Shown: positions 1 to 5,067, counted from the stretch's first letter. The stretch is DNA of 5,416 nucleotides from Oscillospiraceae bacterium (GCA_902796535.1 CADBPL010000014.1:1-5416), one strand, 5' to 3'. A program made the numbers and translations. The notes: generated by a model from the letters alone, not told the origin.

Positions 1-37
1 ATGCTTTTCCACCTTTTTCATGTGAATTCACGTGAGA

Positions 38-55
38 TTTTTCACCTGTTCCACA
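38..55 (+). promoter_or_regulatory. Tandem DnaA-box-like pair
   Basis: TTTTTCACC (38-46) directly abuts TGTTCCACA (47-55). Each matches TTATNCACA at 7 of 9 positions. A weaker pair with the same geometry, TTTTCCACC (7/9) and TTTTTCATG (6/9), occupies 5-22. Individually these are weak. The support comes from the shared orientation, the zero spacing and the origin context. Confidence 0.5.
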
Positions 56-151
56 AAAATGTTTTTCCCGTGAAAGTCGTGCAAATTTTTACCTCTCTCC
101 CCTCACACCCAAAAACGGCCATTTTCGGCGCTGTTTCGCGCCCGGCTGCGT

Positions 152-169
152 TTTTTCACATTTTTCACG
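152..169 (+). promoter_or_regulatory. Tandem DnaA-box pair next to the unwinding element
   Basis: Two 9-mers abut with no gap: TTTTTCACA (152-160) and TTTTTCACG (161-169). Against TTATNCACA they match at 8 and 7 of 9 positions. They sit 4 bp before the triplet run and in the orientation expected for loading DnaA toward it. In B. subtilis a pair of boxes in this place nucleates the DnaA filament that melts the origin. Weak matches are normal at such sites, but binding here is inferred. Confidence 0.7.
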
Positions 170-173
170 CCCT

Positions 174-197
174 CTACTACTACTACTATTACTATTA
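174..197. promoter_or_regulatory. DnaA-trio element (origin unwinding site)
   Basis: The + strand carries eight consecutive triplets: CTA five times, then TTA, CTA, TTA. Read 3'->5' on the complementary strand these are GAT and AAT trios, the 3'-(G/A)AT-5' repeat that a DnaA filament engages as single strand during melting. The run starts 4 bp after the last DnaA-box-like 9-mer and passes into the AT-rich stretch TATATACAATACA (198-210). Position, periodicity and strand all agree with the described B. subtilis element. Confidence 0.85.
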
Positions 198-212
198 TAT
201 ACAATACACACC

Positions 213-219
213 AAAGGGG
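213..219 (+). promoter_or_regulatory. Ribosome binding site that sets the dnaN start
   Basis: AAAGGGG lies 9 nt before TTG at 229. Another in-frame TTG at 220 directly abuts this site and is too close to use. This separates the true start from the long upstream reading frame across the origin. Confidence 0.75.
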
Positions 220-228
220 TTGACGACA

Positions 229-1335
229 TTGAAAATCATTTGCGATACCGCCCTGCTCAATGAAGCCTGTCAAAACGTGCAGCGCGCCGTTTCAGGCAAA
301 ACGACCATTCCCGCCATCGAGGGCATTCTGATAAAAGCGCTCGGCGGCGAATTGATGCTGACCGGTTACGACCTTGAGGTTGGCATCACCACCAGCCTTC
401 CCTGTCAGGTGGTCGAACAGGGCGCTATTATTCTCAACGCGCGCGTTCTTTGTGATATCGTGCGCAAAATTCCCGGCGATACGGTTTTGATCGAATCTGA
501 TGAACGGATGCTCACCACGATCAAGGGCGGTGAAGCGTCTTATTCCCTCATTGGCATTGACGGCAACGAATTCCCCGAGCTGCCGAGCGTGAGCGGCGGT
601 TACCCTGTGGTGGTCAATCAGGGATTGTTAAAGAACATGATCCGTCAGACCATCTTTTCCGTGGCGGTCAAGGATTCTAAAATTGTTCACACCGGTGTAA
701 AATTTGAAATTTCTGCCAATTTATTCCGTTTAGTCGCGGTTGACGGCTCCCGTCTTGCCATGCGCACCGAACCGATTGACTACACGGGCGAGGAGCTGAG
801 CTTTGTTGTGCCGGCGAAAACGCTCAATGAAGTGGTCAAGCTGCTTGATGAGGATGACGAAACGGTTTCGCTGGCTGTGGGCAAACGCCACATTATTTTT
901 GAAATTGGAAATTACACGATCATTTCGCGCCTGCTGGACGGTGAGTTTTTAAACTATAAAAATGCCATTCCCACCACCTTCACCACCACCGCTTATATCA
1001 ACGTGGATGAAATGATTGAAAGCATTGACCGCGCTTCTTTAATTATCACCGACAAATTCATCAGCCCGGTGCGGTTCATTTTTGATGAAAATCTGGTTCG
1101 GCTGTCTTCCGTCACGGCGTTGGGCACGGCGAACGATTCGTTCCCCTGTCAGTTAGAGGGGCAAAAGGTCGAGATCGGCTTTAATAATAAGCTGATCACC
1201 GAGGCGCTGCGGGCCTGCGACGTTGACGAGGTTAAAATTGAGCTCAACGGCGGCTTTGCACCCATTGTGATTTTACCAAAAGAGGGCGAAAACTTCCTTT
1301 TCCTCGTTCTGCCCATGCGTTTTAAAAAGGACTGA
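229..1335 (+). CDS. dnaN: DNA polymerase III beta subunit (sliding clamp)
   Basis: The ring-shaped homodimeric clamp that tethers DNA polymerase III and many repair proteins to DNA. The 368-residue product begins MKIICDTALLNEACQNVQRAV and has the family length (about 366-378). Recognisable blocks are the N-terminal TIPAIEGILIKA region, VVPAKTLNEVVKLL in the middle domain, RLLDGEFLNYKNAIP (residues 234-248; family form RLIxGxFPxYxxxIP), and the C-terminal LPMRF, which helps form the hydrophobic pocket that binds clamp-interacting peptides. I chose the TTG at 229 because AAAGGGG at 213-219 gives a good Shine-Dalgarno spacing and the protein then starts where the family starts. The in-frame ATG at position 1 would add 76 low-complexity residues. 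The next gene starts 5 nt after the stop, suggesting one transcript. Confidence 0.97.
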   Translation: MKIICDTALLNEACQNVQRAVSGKTTIPAIEGILIKALGGELMLTGYDLEVGITTSLPCQVVEQGAIILNARVLCDIVRKIPGDTVLIESDERMLTTIKGGEASYSLIGIDGNEFPELPSVSGGYPVVVNQGLLKNMIRQTIFSVAVKDSKIVHTGVKFEISANLFRLVAVDGSRLAMRTEPIDYTGEELSFVVPAKTLNEVVKLLDEDDETVSLAVGKRHIIFEIGNYTIISRLLDGEFLNYKNAIPTTFTTTAYINVDEMIESIDRASLIITDKFISPVRFIFDENLVRLSSVTALGTANDSFPCQLEGQKVEIGFNNKLITEALRACDVDEVKIELNGGFAPIVILPKEGENFLFLVLPMRFKKD

Positions 1336-1340
1336 TATAC

Positions 1341-1592
1341 TTGAAAATTACAGCACGAATTAAACCGCATCCCAGAAAAGAAATTGTGATCGACACCGAT
1401 TTTATTCGGCTGGACGCCGCTTTAAAATTAGCTGATCTTGTGCAGAGCGGCGGCCACGCAAAAGCAGAAATTCAGGATGAAAATGTGAAGGTGAACGGCG
1501 CTGTTTGCACCATGCGCGGCAAAAAGCTGCGGCATGGCGATGTAGCGACCTTTCAGGGCATTGACGTTCTGGTAACGAAAAGAGAAGGATGA
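1341..1592 (+). CDS. rlbA: S4-domain RNA-binding protein, YaaA/RlbA family
   Basis: An 83-residue protein that is essentially one S4 RNA-binding domain (about residues 15-78). The stretch IDTDFIRLDAALKLADLVQS followed by GGHAK, then VKVNG, MRGKKLRHGD and VATFQG, matches the small S4 protein encoded just after dnaN in many Firmicutes (YaaA in B. subtilis, about 71 residues). Members are thought to act in ribosome assembly; the exact role is not shown here. The TTG start at 1341 is preceded by AAAAAGGA (1324-1331) at about 9 nt. It gives an N-terminal extension of about 12 residues over B. subtilis YaaA. An alternative GTG at 1386 would remove the extension but has a weaker ribosome site. The stop overlaps an ATG of the tetR frame (ATGA at 1589-1592), so translation is probably coupled. 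Confidence 0.88.
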   Translation: MKITARIKPHPRKEIVIDTDFIRLDAALKLADLVQSGGHAKAEIQDENVKVNGAVCTMRGKKLRHGDVATFQGIDVLVTKREG

Positions 1593-1600
1593 GGAAAAGA

Positions 1601-2176
1601 ATGGCAGTTGACAGAAGAATTATCAAGACCAAAGAGGCGTTAAGGGCTGCTTTGATCAGCCTGCTCAAAGAAAAAGAACTGAGCAAAATCACGGTGAAGG
1701 AGATTTGCGAAAAGGCCAACATCAACCGCGGCACGTTTTACACGCATTATGCCGATCAGGTCGACCTGTATCAATTCGTTTCGGATGAGTTGTGTTGCCA
1801 GCTTGAGGCATATATCCGAAAGCTGTTTACCCTCGACATCACCAGCCGGGACGGTATGGTGGATTTTGTCAAGCGCGTTTTTAAGTTTTGCCGTGCCAAT
1901 GCGGAAACGGTTTCCGTTTTTACGGTTCCTCACCGGAAATCGCTGATATGCCAGAAAATTGTGGAATATTCCAAAAAATATAATGTTTACGGCATTACCG
2001 CCAACAAGGAGATGCTCAAACGGATTCCGGACTTTGTTGAGGATTATTTTTATGAATACCTTGCGTTTGGCGTGATTGGCGTGATCCAGCTTTGGTTTGA
2101 TAACGGCATGGTGGAAAGCGATGAAGAAATGGCAAAAACGATCTATTTTTTAGTTTCCAACTCCATCCCTCAATAA
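1601..2176 (+). CDS. TetR/AcrR-family transcriptional regulator
   Basis: A 191-residue DNA-binding regulator. The N-terminal domain (about residues 4-52) begins DRRIIKTKEALRAALISLL and contains the TetR helix-turn-helix ITVKEICEKANINRGTFYTHY (residues 30-50). This is the most conserved part of the family. The rest is helical ligand-binding/dimerisation sequence ending in a stretch like YLAFGVIGVIQLWFDNGM...SDEEMAKTIYFLV, resembling the TetR-like C-terminal domain of many Firmicute regulators with unknown ligands. I chose ATG 1601 because GAGGA (1591-1595) lies 5 nt upstream. ATG 1589 overlaps the previous stop but its purine-rich stretch is too close. The gene sits where recF is usually found after the S4 gene. 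Target and ligand cannot be read from the sequence. Co-transcription with dnaN would be odd for a local repressor, so it may act elsewhere. Confidence 0.93.
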   Translation: MAVDRRIIKTKEALRAALISLLKEKELSKITVKEICEKANINRGTFYTHYADQVDLYQFVSDELCCQLEAYIRKLFTLDITSRDGMVDFVKRVFKFCRANAETVSVFTVPHRKSLICQKIVEYSKKYNVYGITANKEMLKRIPDFVEDYFYEYLAFGVIGVIQLWFDNGMVESDEEMAKTIYFLVSNSIPQ

Positions 2177-2177
2177 T

Positions 2178-2193
2178 TGTTTCACGTGAAACA
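2178..2193. promoter_or_regulatory. parS: parS centromere-like site 1 (intergenic)
   Basis: TGTTTCACGTGAAACA is a perfect 16-bp palindrome and matches the ParB (Spo0J) recognition consensus TGTTNCACGTGAAACA at every position. It starts 2 nt after the tetR stop. In Firmicutes such sites cluster near oriC, where ParB-CTP clamps load and recruit SMC for chromosome segregation. parB itself is not in the window. Confidence 0.95.
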
Positions 2194-2221
2194 TTTCTTG
2201 CTTTATCTGACCGGAAAGGAA

Positions 2222-2268
2222 AAAGCGGTGTGTTCGGCGCAGCCTTTGCGCGCGGAGGATACCGCTTT
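2222..2268 (+). other. Nested hairpin in the mnmG leader
   Basis: AAAGCGGT (2222-2229) pairs perfectly with ACCGCTTT (2261-2268). Inside it GCGCA (2237-2241) pairs with TGCGC (2247-2251) around a 5-nt loop. The only good Shine-Dalgarno sequence before mnmG, GGAGG (2254-2258), falls on the 3' side between the two stems. No T-run follows, so this is not a normal intrinsic terminator. It may be a translational control structure, but that is inference. Confidence 0.5.
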
Positions 2269-2278
2269 GTGATTTGCT

Positions 2279-4147
2279 GTGAGTTATTTTGCAAAACATG
2301 TGGATATTGCGGTCATCGGCGCCGGCCACGCCGGCATTGAAGCGGCGCTGGCGGCGGCTCGGCTGGGCTGTGAAACCGCCGTGTTCGCCATCAATTTAGA
2401 TTCCGTGGGGAATATGCCGTGCAATCCGTCCATCGGCGGCACGTCAAAGGGGCATCTGGTGCGTGAAATTGACGCGCTCGGCGGCGAAATGGGCCGCGCG
2501 GCTGACCGCTGCACGCTTCAAACCCGAATGCTCAACACGGGCAAAGGCCCCGCGGTGCACAGCCTGCGCGCGCAGATCGACCGGCGGCGTTATTCCGCCC
2601 TGATGAAAAAGACGCTGGAGGAGCAGGAACGGCTGATGCTGATCCAGGCTGAGATCGTGGCTTTGACGCGGGATGACGCCGGCTTGTGGCATTTGACCAC
2701 ACGGCTCGAGGCGGAATACACCGCCTCCTGTGTGGTGATTGCCACGGGCACGTTTCTGGGCGGCAAAATCTTTGTGGGCGACGTCAGCTTTGAAAGCGGG
2801 CCGGACGGCATGTTCCCGGCCACGTTTTTGGCTGCCTCGCTCAAAAAACTGGGGCTGCCCACGCGCCGTTTCAAAACCGGTACGCCGCCGCGCGTGAACC
2901 GCCGCAGTGTTGATTTTACGCAGCTTGACGTGCAGCACGGCGACGCGCATATTGTACCATTCAGCTTTGACAATCAGGTGGAGATCAAAAACACTGAGGT
3001 TTGTTATATCACCTACACGGGCGAGGAAACAAAGCGCGTGATCATGGAAAACCTGCACCGTTCTCCGCTTTACGGCGGTAAAATTGACGGCGTGGGGCCG
3101 CGCTACTGCCCCAGCATTGAGGATAAGATGGTGCGCTTTGCCGAAAAAGAGCGCCACCAGCTCTTTATCGAGCCGTGCGGCGCGGATACGGAAGAGATGT
3201 ACATTCAGGGTCTGTCCTCCTCTCTGCCGGAAGAGGTGCAAATGGCTTTTTTGCACACGATCAAGGGGCTGGAGCACGCGCAGGTGATGCGCACGGCCTA
3301 CGCCATTGAATATGACTGCGTCGATCCGCTGGCCATGGGCGCGTCGCTGGAATTCCACGATTTTGCAGGTCTGTTCGGCGCGGGTCAGTTCAACGGTTCA
3401 AGCGGCTATGAAGAGGCCGCCGCGCAAGGCCTTGTGGCCGGCATCAACGCCGCGCGCAAGGTGAAGGGGCAGGAGCCTGTTTTGTTGGACCGTGCCGGGT
3501 CTTATATCGGCACGCTGATTGACGATCTGGTTACCAAGGGCTGTTCCGACCCTTACCGCATGATGACCTCGCGCTCGGAATATCGCCTGCTGCTGCGGCA
3601 GGATAATGCCGACCGGCGCCTGACGCCCCTTGGTTATGAGATCGGGCTGATCGGGGAGAAACGCTGGCAGCGTTTTCAGACCAAGCTGCGGCAGATTGCC
3701 GAAGAGAGCGAGCGCGTGCGGCTGGCGGTGATCCACCCGAGCGAAGAAGTGAACCGGATGCTTGTTTCACGTGAAACATCGCCGCTGGAAACCGGCGTGC
3801 GCATGATCGAGCTGCTCAAGCGTCCGCAGGTGAGTTATGCCGATCTGGCGCCGTTCGACCAAAATCGACCAGACCTGCCCGACGAAGTGTTTGAACAGGT
3901 TGAAATTTCCATTAAATATGAAGGATATTTAAAACGGCAGGAGGCTCAGGTGGCGGAAATGCGCCGCCTGGAGGTGAAAAAGCTGCCGAAGGATCTGGAT
4001 TACAGCACCGTGGTCGGCCTGCGGCTCGAAGCCGTGGAAAAGCTGAATCGGGTGCGCCCGGAAAACATCGGTCAGGCGTCGCGCATCAGCGGCGTCAGCC
4101 CGGCGGATATTTCCGTGCTACTGATCCGCCTGGCAAGCAAAAAATAG
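2279..4147 (+). CDS. mnmG: tRNA uridine-5-carboxymethylaminomethyl modification enzyme MnmG (GidA)
   Basis: An FAD-dependent enzyme that works with the GTPase MnmE to place (carboxymethyl)aminomethyl groups on uridine 34 of certain tRNAs, tuning wobble decoding. The 622-residue length is typical. Visible features are the FAD dinucleotide fold GAGHAG (residues 14-19), the NMPCNPSIGG block with Cys48, PRYCPSIEDK with Cys277 (the two conserved redox cysteines; E. coli has Cys47 and Cys277), SYIGTLIDDLVTKG (from about 408), PYRMMTSRSEYRLLLRQDN (from 425), and the helical C-terminal domain ending in GLRLEAVEKLNRVRP and ISGVSPADISVLL that contacts MnmE and tRNA. The GTG at 2279 is the only start that keeps the full N-terminus, because an in-frame TGA lies at 2270. 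It lacks a well-placed ribosome site. mnmE is not upstream here. A parS site is embedded at codons 495-501. Confidence 0.97.
   Translation: MSYFAKHVDIAVIGAGHAGIEAALAAARLGCETAVFAINLDSVGNMPCNPSIGGTSKGHLVREIDALGGEMGRAADRCTLQTRMLNTGKGPAVHSLRAQIDRRRYSALMKKTLEEQERLMLIQAEIVALTRDDAGLWHLTTRLEAEYTASCVVIATGTFLGGKIFVGDVSFESGPDGMFPATFLAASLKKLGLPTRRFKTGTPPRVNRRSVDFTQLDVQHGDAHIVPFSFDNQVEIKNTEVCYITYTGEETKRVIMENLHRSPLYGGKIDGVGPRYCPSIEDKMVRFAEKERHQLFIEPCGADTEEMYIQGLSSSLPEEVQMAFLHTIKGLEHAQVMRTAYAIEYDCVDPLAMGASLEFHDFAGLFGAGQFNGSSGYEEAAAQGLVAGINAARKVKGQEPVLLDRAGSYIGTLIDDLVTKGCSDPYRMMTSRSEYRLLLRQDNADRRLTPLGYEIGLIGEKRWQRFQTKLRQIAEESERVRLAVIHPSEEVNRMLVSRETSPLETGVRMIELLKRPQVSYADLAPFDQNRPDLPDEVFEQVEISIKYEGYLKRQEAQVAEMRRLEVKKLPKDLDYSTVVGLRLEAVEKLNRVRPENIGQASRISGVSPADISVLLIRLASKK
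3763..3778. promoter_or_regulatory. parS: parS centromere-like site 2 (inside mnmG)
   Basis: A second perfect TGTTTCACGTGAAACA palindrome, identical to the first and 1,585 bp from it. It lies within the mnmG coding sequence, where it encodes part of L495-V-S-R-E-T-S501 without breaking the frame. Two perfect 16-mers within 1.6 kb cannot reasonably be chance and mark an origin-proximal ParB loading region. Confidence 0.95.
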
Positions 4148-4222
4148 AGCACGGCAACGATCCGCACCGGTTTGACGTTTTGAGGCTGCTCTAAATTTTA
4201 TAAATATTATATACATTATATT

Positions 4223-4265
4223 GCCCGCACTGTGAACACTGAGTGTCCGCTGTGCGGGCTTTTTT
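4223..4265 (+). terminator. Intrinsic terminator after mnmG
   Basis: GCCCGCAC (4223-4230) pairs perfectly with GTGCGGGC (4252-4259), followed at once by six T (4260-4265). The 21-nt loop holds a small inner hairpin, ACAC-TGA-GTGT (4236-4246). It lies 75 bp after the mnmG stop behind a very AT-rich stretch (4195-4221). No T-run flanks the stem on the other strand, so it acts in the + direction. Confidence 0.92.
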
Positions 4266-4325
4266 GATCGAAAACCGTTACGCGTTCGGTTCGCCCGCCG
4301 CGCTACCTGCCCTTTGCCCGGAAAC

Positions 4326-4372
4326 GGCTCCCTTGTGCAAAGGGAGCTGTCACGAAGTGACTGAGGGATTGT
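4326..4372 (+). repeat. Double-hairpin repeat, copy 1
   Basis: A 47-bp unit. The first hairpin is GCTCCCTT (4327-4334) with AAGGGAGC (4340-4347), loop GTGCA. The second is GTCAC-GAA-GTGAC (4349-4361). A tail TGAGGGATTGT (4362-4372) follows. It is identical over all 47 bases to copy 2 and faces an inverted relative 30 bp downstream. I recall similar units dispersed in gut Clostridia genomes, but cannot verify that here. Confidence 0.93.
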
Positions 4373-4402
4373 TCATTACACAGAATCAGCGAATTAAGCC
4401 TG

Positions 4403-4447
4403 ACAATCCCTCCGGCTTTCAGCCACCTCCCTTTACACAAGGGAGGC
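4403..4447 (-). repeat. Double-hairpin repeat, diverged inverted copy
   Basis: Read on the minus strand this is the same architecture: GCCTCCCTTGTG start, hairpin CCTCCCTT/AAGGGAGG (4426-4433 with 4439-4446), second hairpin GGCT-GAA-AGCC (4414-4424), and tail GGAGGGATTGT. The second stem differs from that of the direct copies but is still paired, so structure is kept while sequence changes. With copy 1 it forms a 122-bp inverted pair resembling a tiny non-autonomous element. On the + strand the GC hairpin is followed by CTTTTC and could be a weak terminator. Confidence 0.88.
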
Positions 4448-4503
4448 TTTTCTACACAGCGAACGCAACCGCGCGGAAACACCGCAAATGCTTCCGCAAT
4501 TTT

Positions 4504-4543
4504 GTAGGGACAGCATATATGCTGTCCGCCGCAGGAATCCTGC
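4504..4543 (+). repeat. GTAGGG-led palindromic repeat, copy A
   Basis: GTAGGG (4504-4509) leads into GGACAGCATATATGCTGTCC (4508-4527), a perfect 20-bp palindrome. A second small hairpin, GCAGG-AAT-CCTGC (4531-4543), follows. The element is related by structure and flanking sequence to the one at 4761-4784 in the opposite orientation. Confidence 0.8.
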
Positions 4544-4624
4544 CGCCGCATGATTTGCCCAAGCATAAACACAAGCACAGGCTTCCTTTTCTGTCTTGCC
4601 TTCCCCGAGGATGGAAGCTGTTCC

Positions 4625-4671
4625 GGCTCCCTTGTGCAAAGGGAGCTGTCACGAAGTGACTGAGGGATTGT
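4625..4671 (+). repeat. Double-hairpin repeat, copy 2
   Basis: Identical to copy 1 over all 47 bases and in the same orientation, starting 299 bp after it. It has no inverted partner, so the unit can occur singly. The flanks differ from those of copy 1, which limits the repeat to the 47-bp unit. Confidence 0.93.
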
Positions 4672-4702
4672 TTATGCTCAATCTTGCTCTTTTGGTTGAT
4701 AA

Positions 4703-4728
4703 GGGTCGCCGAGGTCGTCGACCCCTAC
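4703..4728 (-). repeat. GTAGGG-led hairpin
   Basis: On the minus strand GTAGGG (4728-4723) opens a hairpin whose arms are GGGTCG and CGACCC (4719-4724 with 4703-4708), with a 10-nt loop. It shares the GTAGGG lead with the two 20-bp palindromes but has a different stem and loop, so family membership is tentative. Next to it ACCGG (4727-4731) can pair with CCGGT (4738-4742). Confidence 0.45.
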
Positions 4729-4760
4729 CGGAGTCCGCCGGTGGTGCCATCTGACCTCGC

Positions 4761-4784
4761 GGCAGGCATATATGCCTGCCCTAC
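4761..4784 (-). repeat. GTAGGG-led palindromic repeat, copy B
   Basis: GGCAGGCATATATGCCTGCC (4761-4780) is a perfect 20-bp palindrome followed by CTAC, so the minus strand reads GTAGGGCAGGC. Compared with copy A, the GCATATATGC core and outer GG/CC are the same. Three stem positions differ and their partners change with them, so pairing is kept. Confidence 0.8.
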
Positions 4785-4823
4785 GGAACGTCAACAACAA
4801 AGCGCGTGGTTACGACCTTCCCC

Positions 4824-4870
4824 GGCTCCCTTGTGTAAAGGGAGCTGTCACGGAGTGACTGAGGGATTGT
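4824..4870 (+). repeat. Double-hairpin repeat, copy 3
   Basis: Same 47-bp unit and orientation as copies 1 and 2, starting 199 bp after copy 2. It differs at two bases, and both fall in hairpin loops (GTGCA to GTGTA, GAA to GGA). Stems and the TGAGGGATTGT tail are unchanged. Confidence 0.93.
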
Positions 4871-5037
4871 AAAACAGGAAAAGGTGATGAAACAGGGAAT
4901 CTCTGCGATGCCTGACTACCTCTCCGTCACGGCTTGCCAAGTTCAGAAGCCGTCAGAAAACGGGCAAGCGCAGTGCCGTCTTCAACCCGGCTTAATCTTG
5001 TGACACATCCTCACATGGAAGGCAAGGCATTCTCCGA

Positions 5038-5057
5038 AAAATTTTTTAAAAAATTTT
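5038..5057. promoter_or_regulatory. A/T-tract palindrome upstream of promoter
   Basis: AAAATTTTTTAAAAAATTTT is a perfect 20-bp palindrome of phased A and T tracts, ending 10 bp before the -35 box. Such tracts can bend DNA and bind the RNA polymerase alpha C-terminal domain as an UP element. That role is inferred from position. Confidence 0.5.
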
Positions 5058-5067
5058 GAAAAACCTA

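Larger units (their letters stand above)
1..228. other. oriC: Probable oriC segment (dnaA-dnaN type intergenic region)
   Basis: Non-coding stretch directly upstream of dnaN. It holds DnaA-box-like 9-mers (TTATNCACA consensus) at 5-13, 14-22, 38-46, 47-55, 152-160 and 161-169, all in the same orientation. They are followed by a short GC-rich step (168-172) and a triplet run at 174-197. The order box pair - GC step - triplets - dnaN start matches the basal unwinding system described for the Bacillus subtilis incC origin. A small GC hairpin (GGCGC 127-131 with GCGCC 138-142, loop TGTTTC) lies between the outer and inner boxes. An open frame runs through here in frame with dnaN, but its translation is low-complexity (a run of tyrosines from the triplets) and is not clamp sequence, so I treat it as chance. 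dnaA itself is not visible and presumably lies off the left edge. Origin identity is inferred from motif order and gene context. Confidence 0.82.
4266..5035. other. Gene-poor region filled with small structured repeats
   Basis: About 770 bp without a convincing gene. Frames that stay open here are built from the repeats and their reverse complements, with no recognisable protein sequence. The stretch holds four copies of a 47-bp double-hairpin unit, two 20-bp palindromes and one related hairpin, listed separately. The part at 4871-5035 has none of these repeats. It contains a 38-codon frame (4887-5003) preceded by AGGAAAAGGTG, which I do not recognise and do not call. Confidence 0.75.

Noticed and set aside
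24..39. CACGTG-centred sequence as a third parS
   Set aside because: It matches only about 10 of 16 parS positions, against 16 of 16 for the two real sites.
127..156. GGCGC/GCGCC hairpin followed by a T-run as a dnaA terminator
   Set aside because: The stem is only 5 bp and the T-run starts 8 bp after it, within the DnaA-box region. The T's are better explained as part of the box motif.
1..228. Open frame from position 1 extending DnaN to 444 residues
   Set aside because: The added 76 residues are low-complexity, include eight tyrosines from the triplet run, and match nothing in the clamp family. A good ribosome site and normal N-terminus support TTG 229.
2299..2307. TGTGGATAT, a one-mismatch DnaA box on the minus strand at the mnmG start
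   Set aside because: About one 9-mer within one mismatch of TTATCCACA is expected by chance on both strands of a window this size, and this one is isolated within coding sequence.
2444..3358. 304-codon minus-strand frame inside mnmG
   Set aside because: It is an antisense shadow of the high-GC mnmG coding sequence, rich in His/Arg, with no domain. MnmG on the + strand is unambiguous.
4303..4652. Minus-strand frames of 66-91 codons over the same repeats
   Set aside because: They are reverse translations of the hairpin repeats, overlap each other in different frames, and lack recognisable domains.
4243..4659. 138-codon + frame over the repeat region
   Set aside because: Most of its length is translated repeat units and the terminator arm. 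It has no ribosome site and no protein-like pattern.
4326..4870. CRISPR array
   Set aside because: The repeat units are 199 and 299 bp apart with one copy inverted; there are no short regular spacers and no cas genes.
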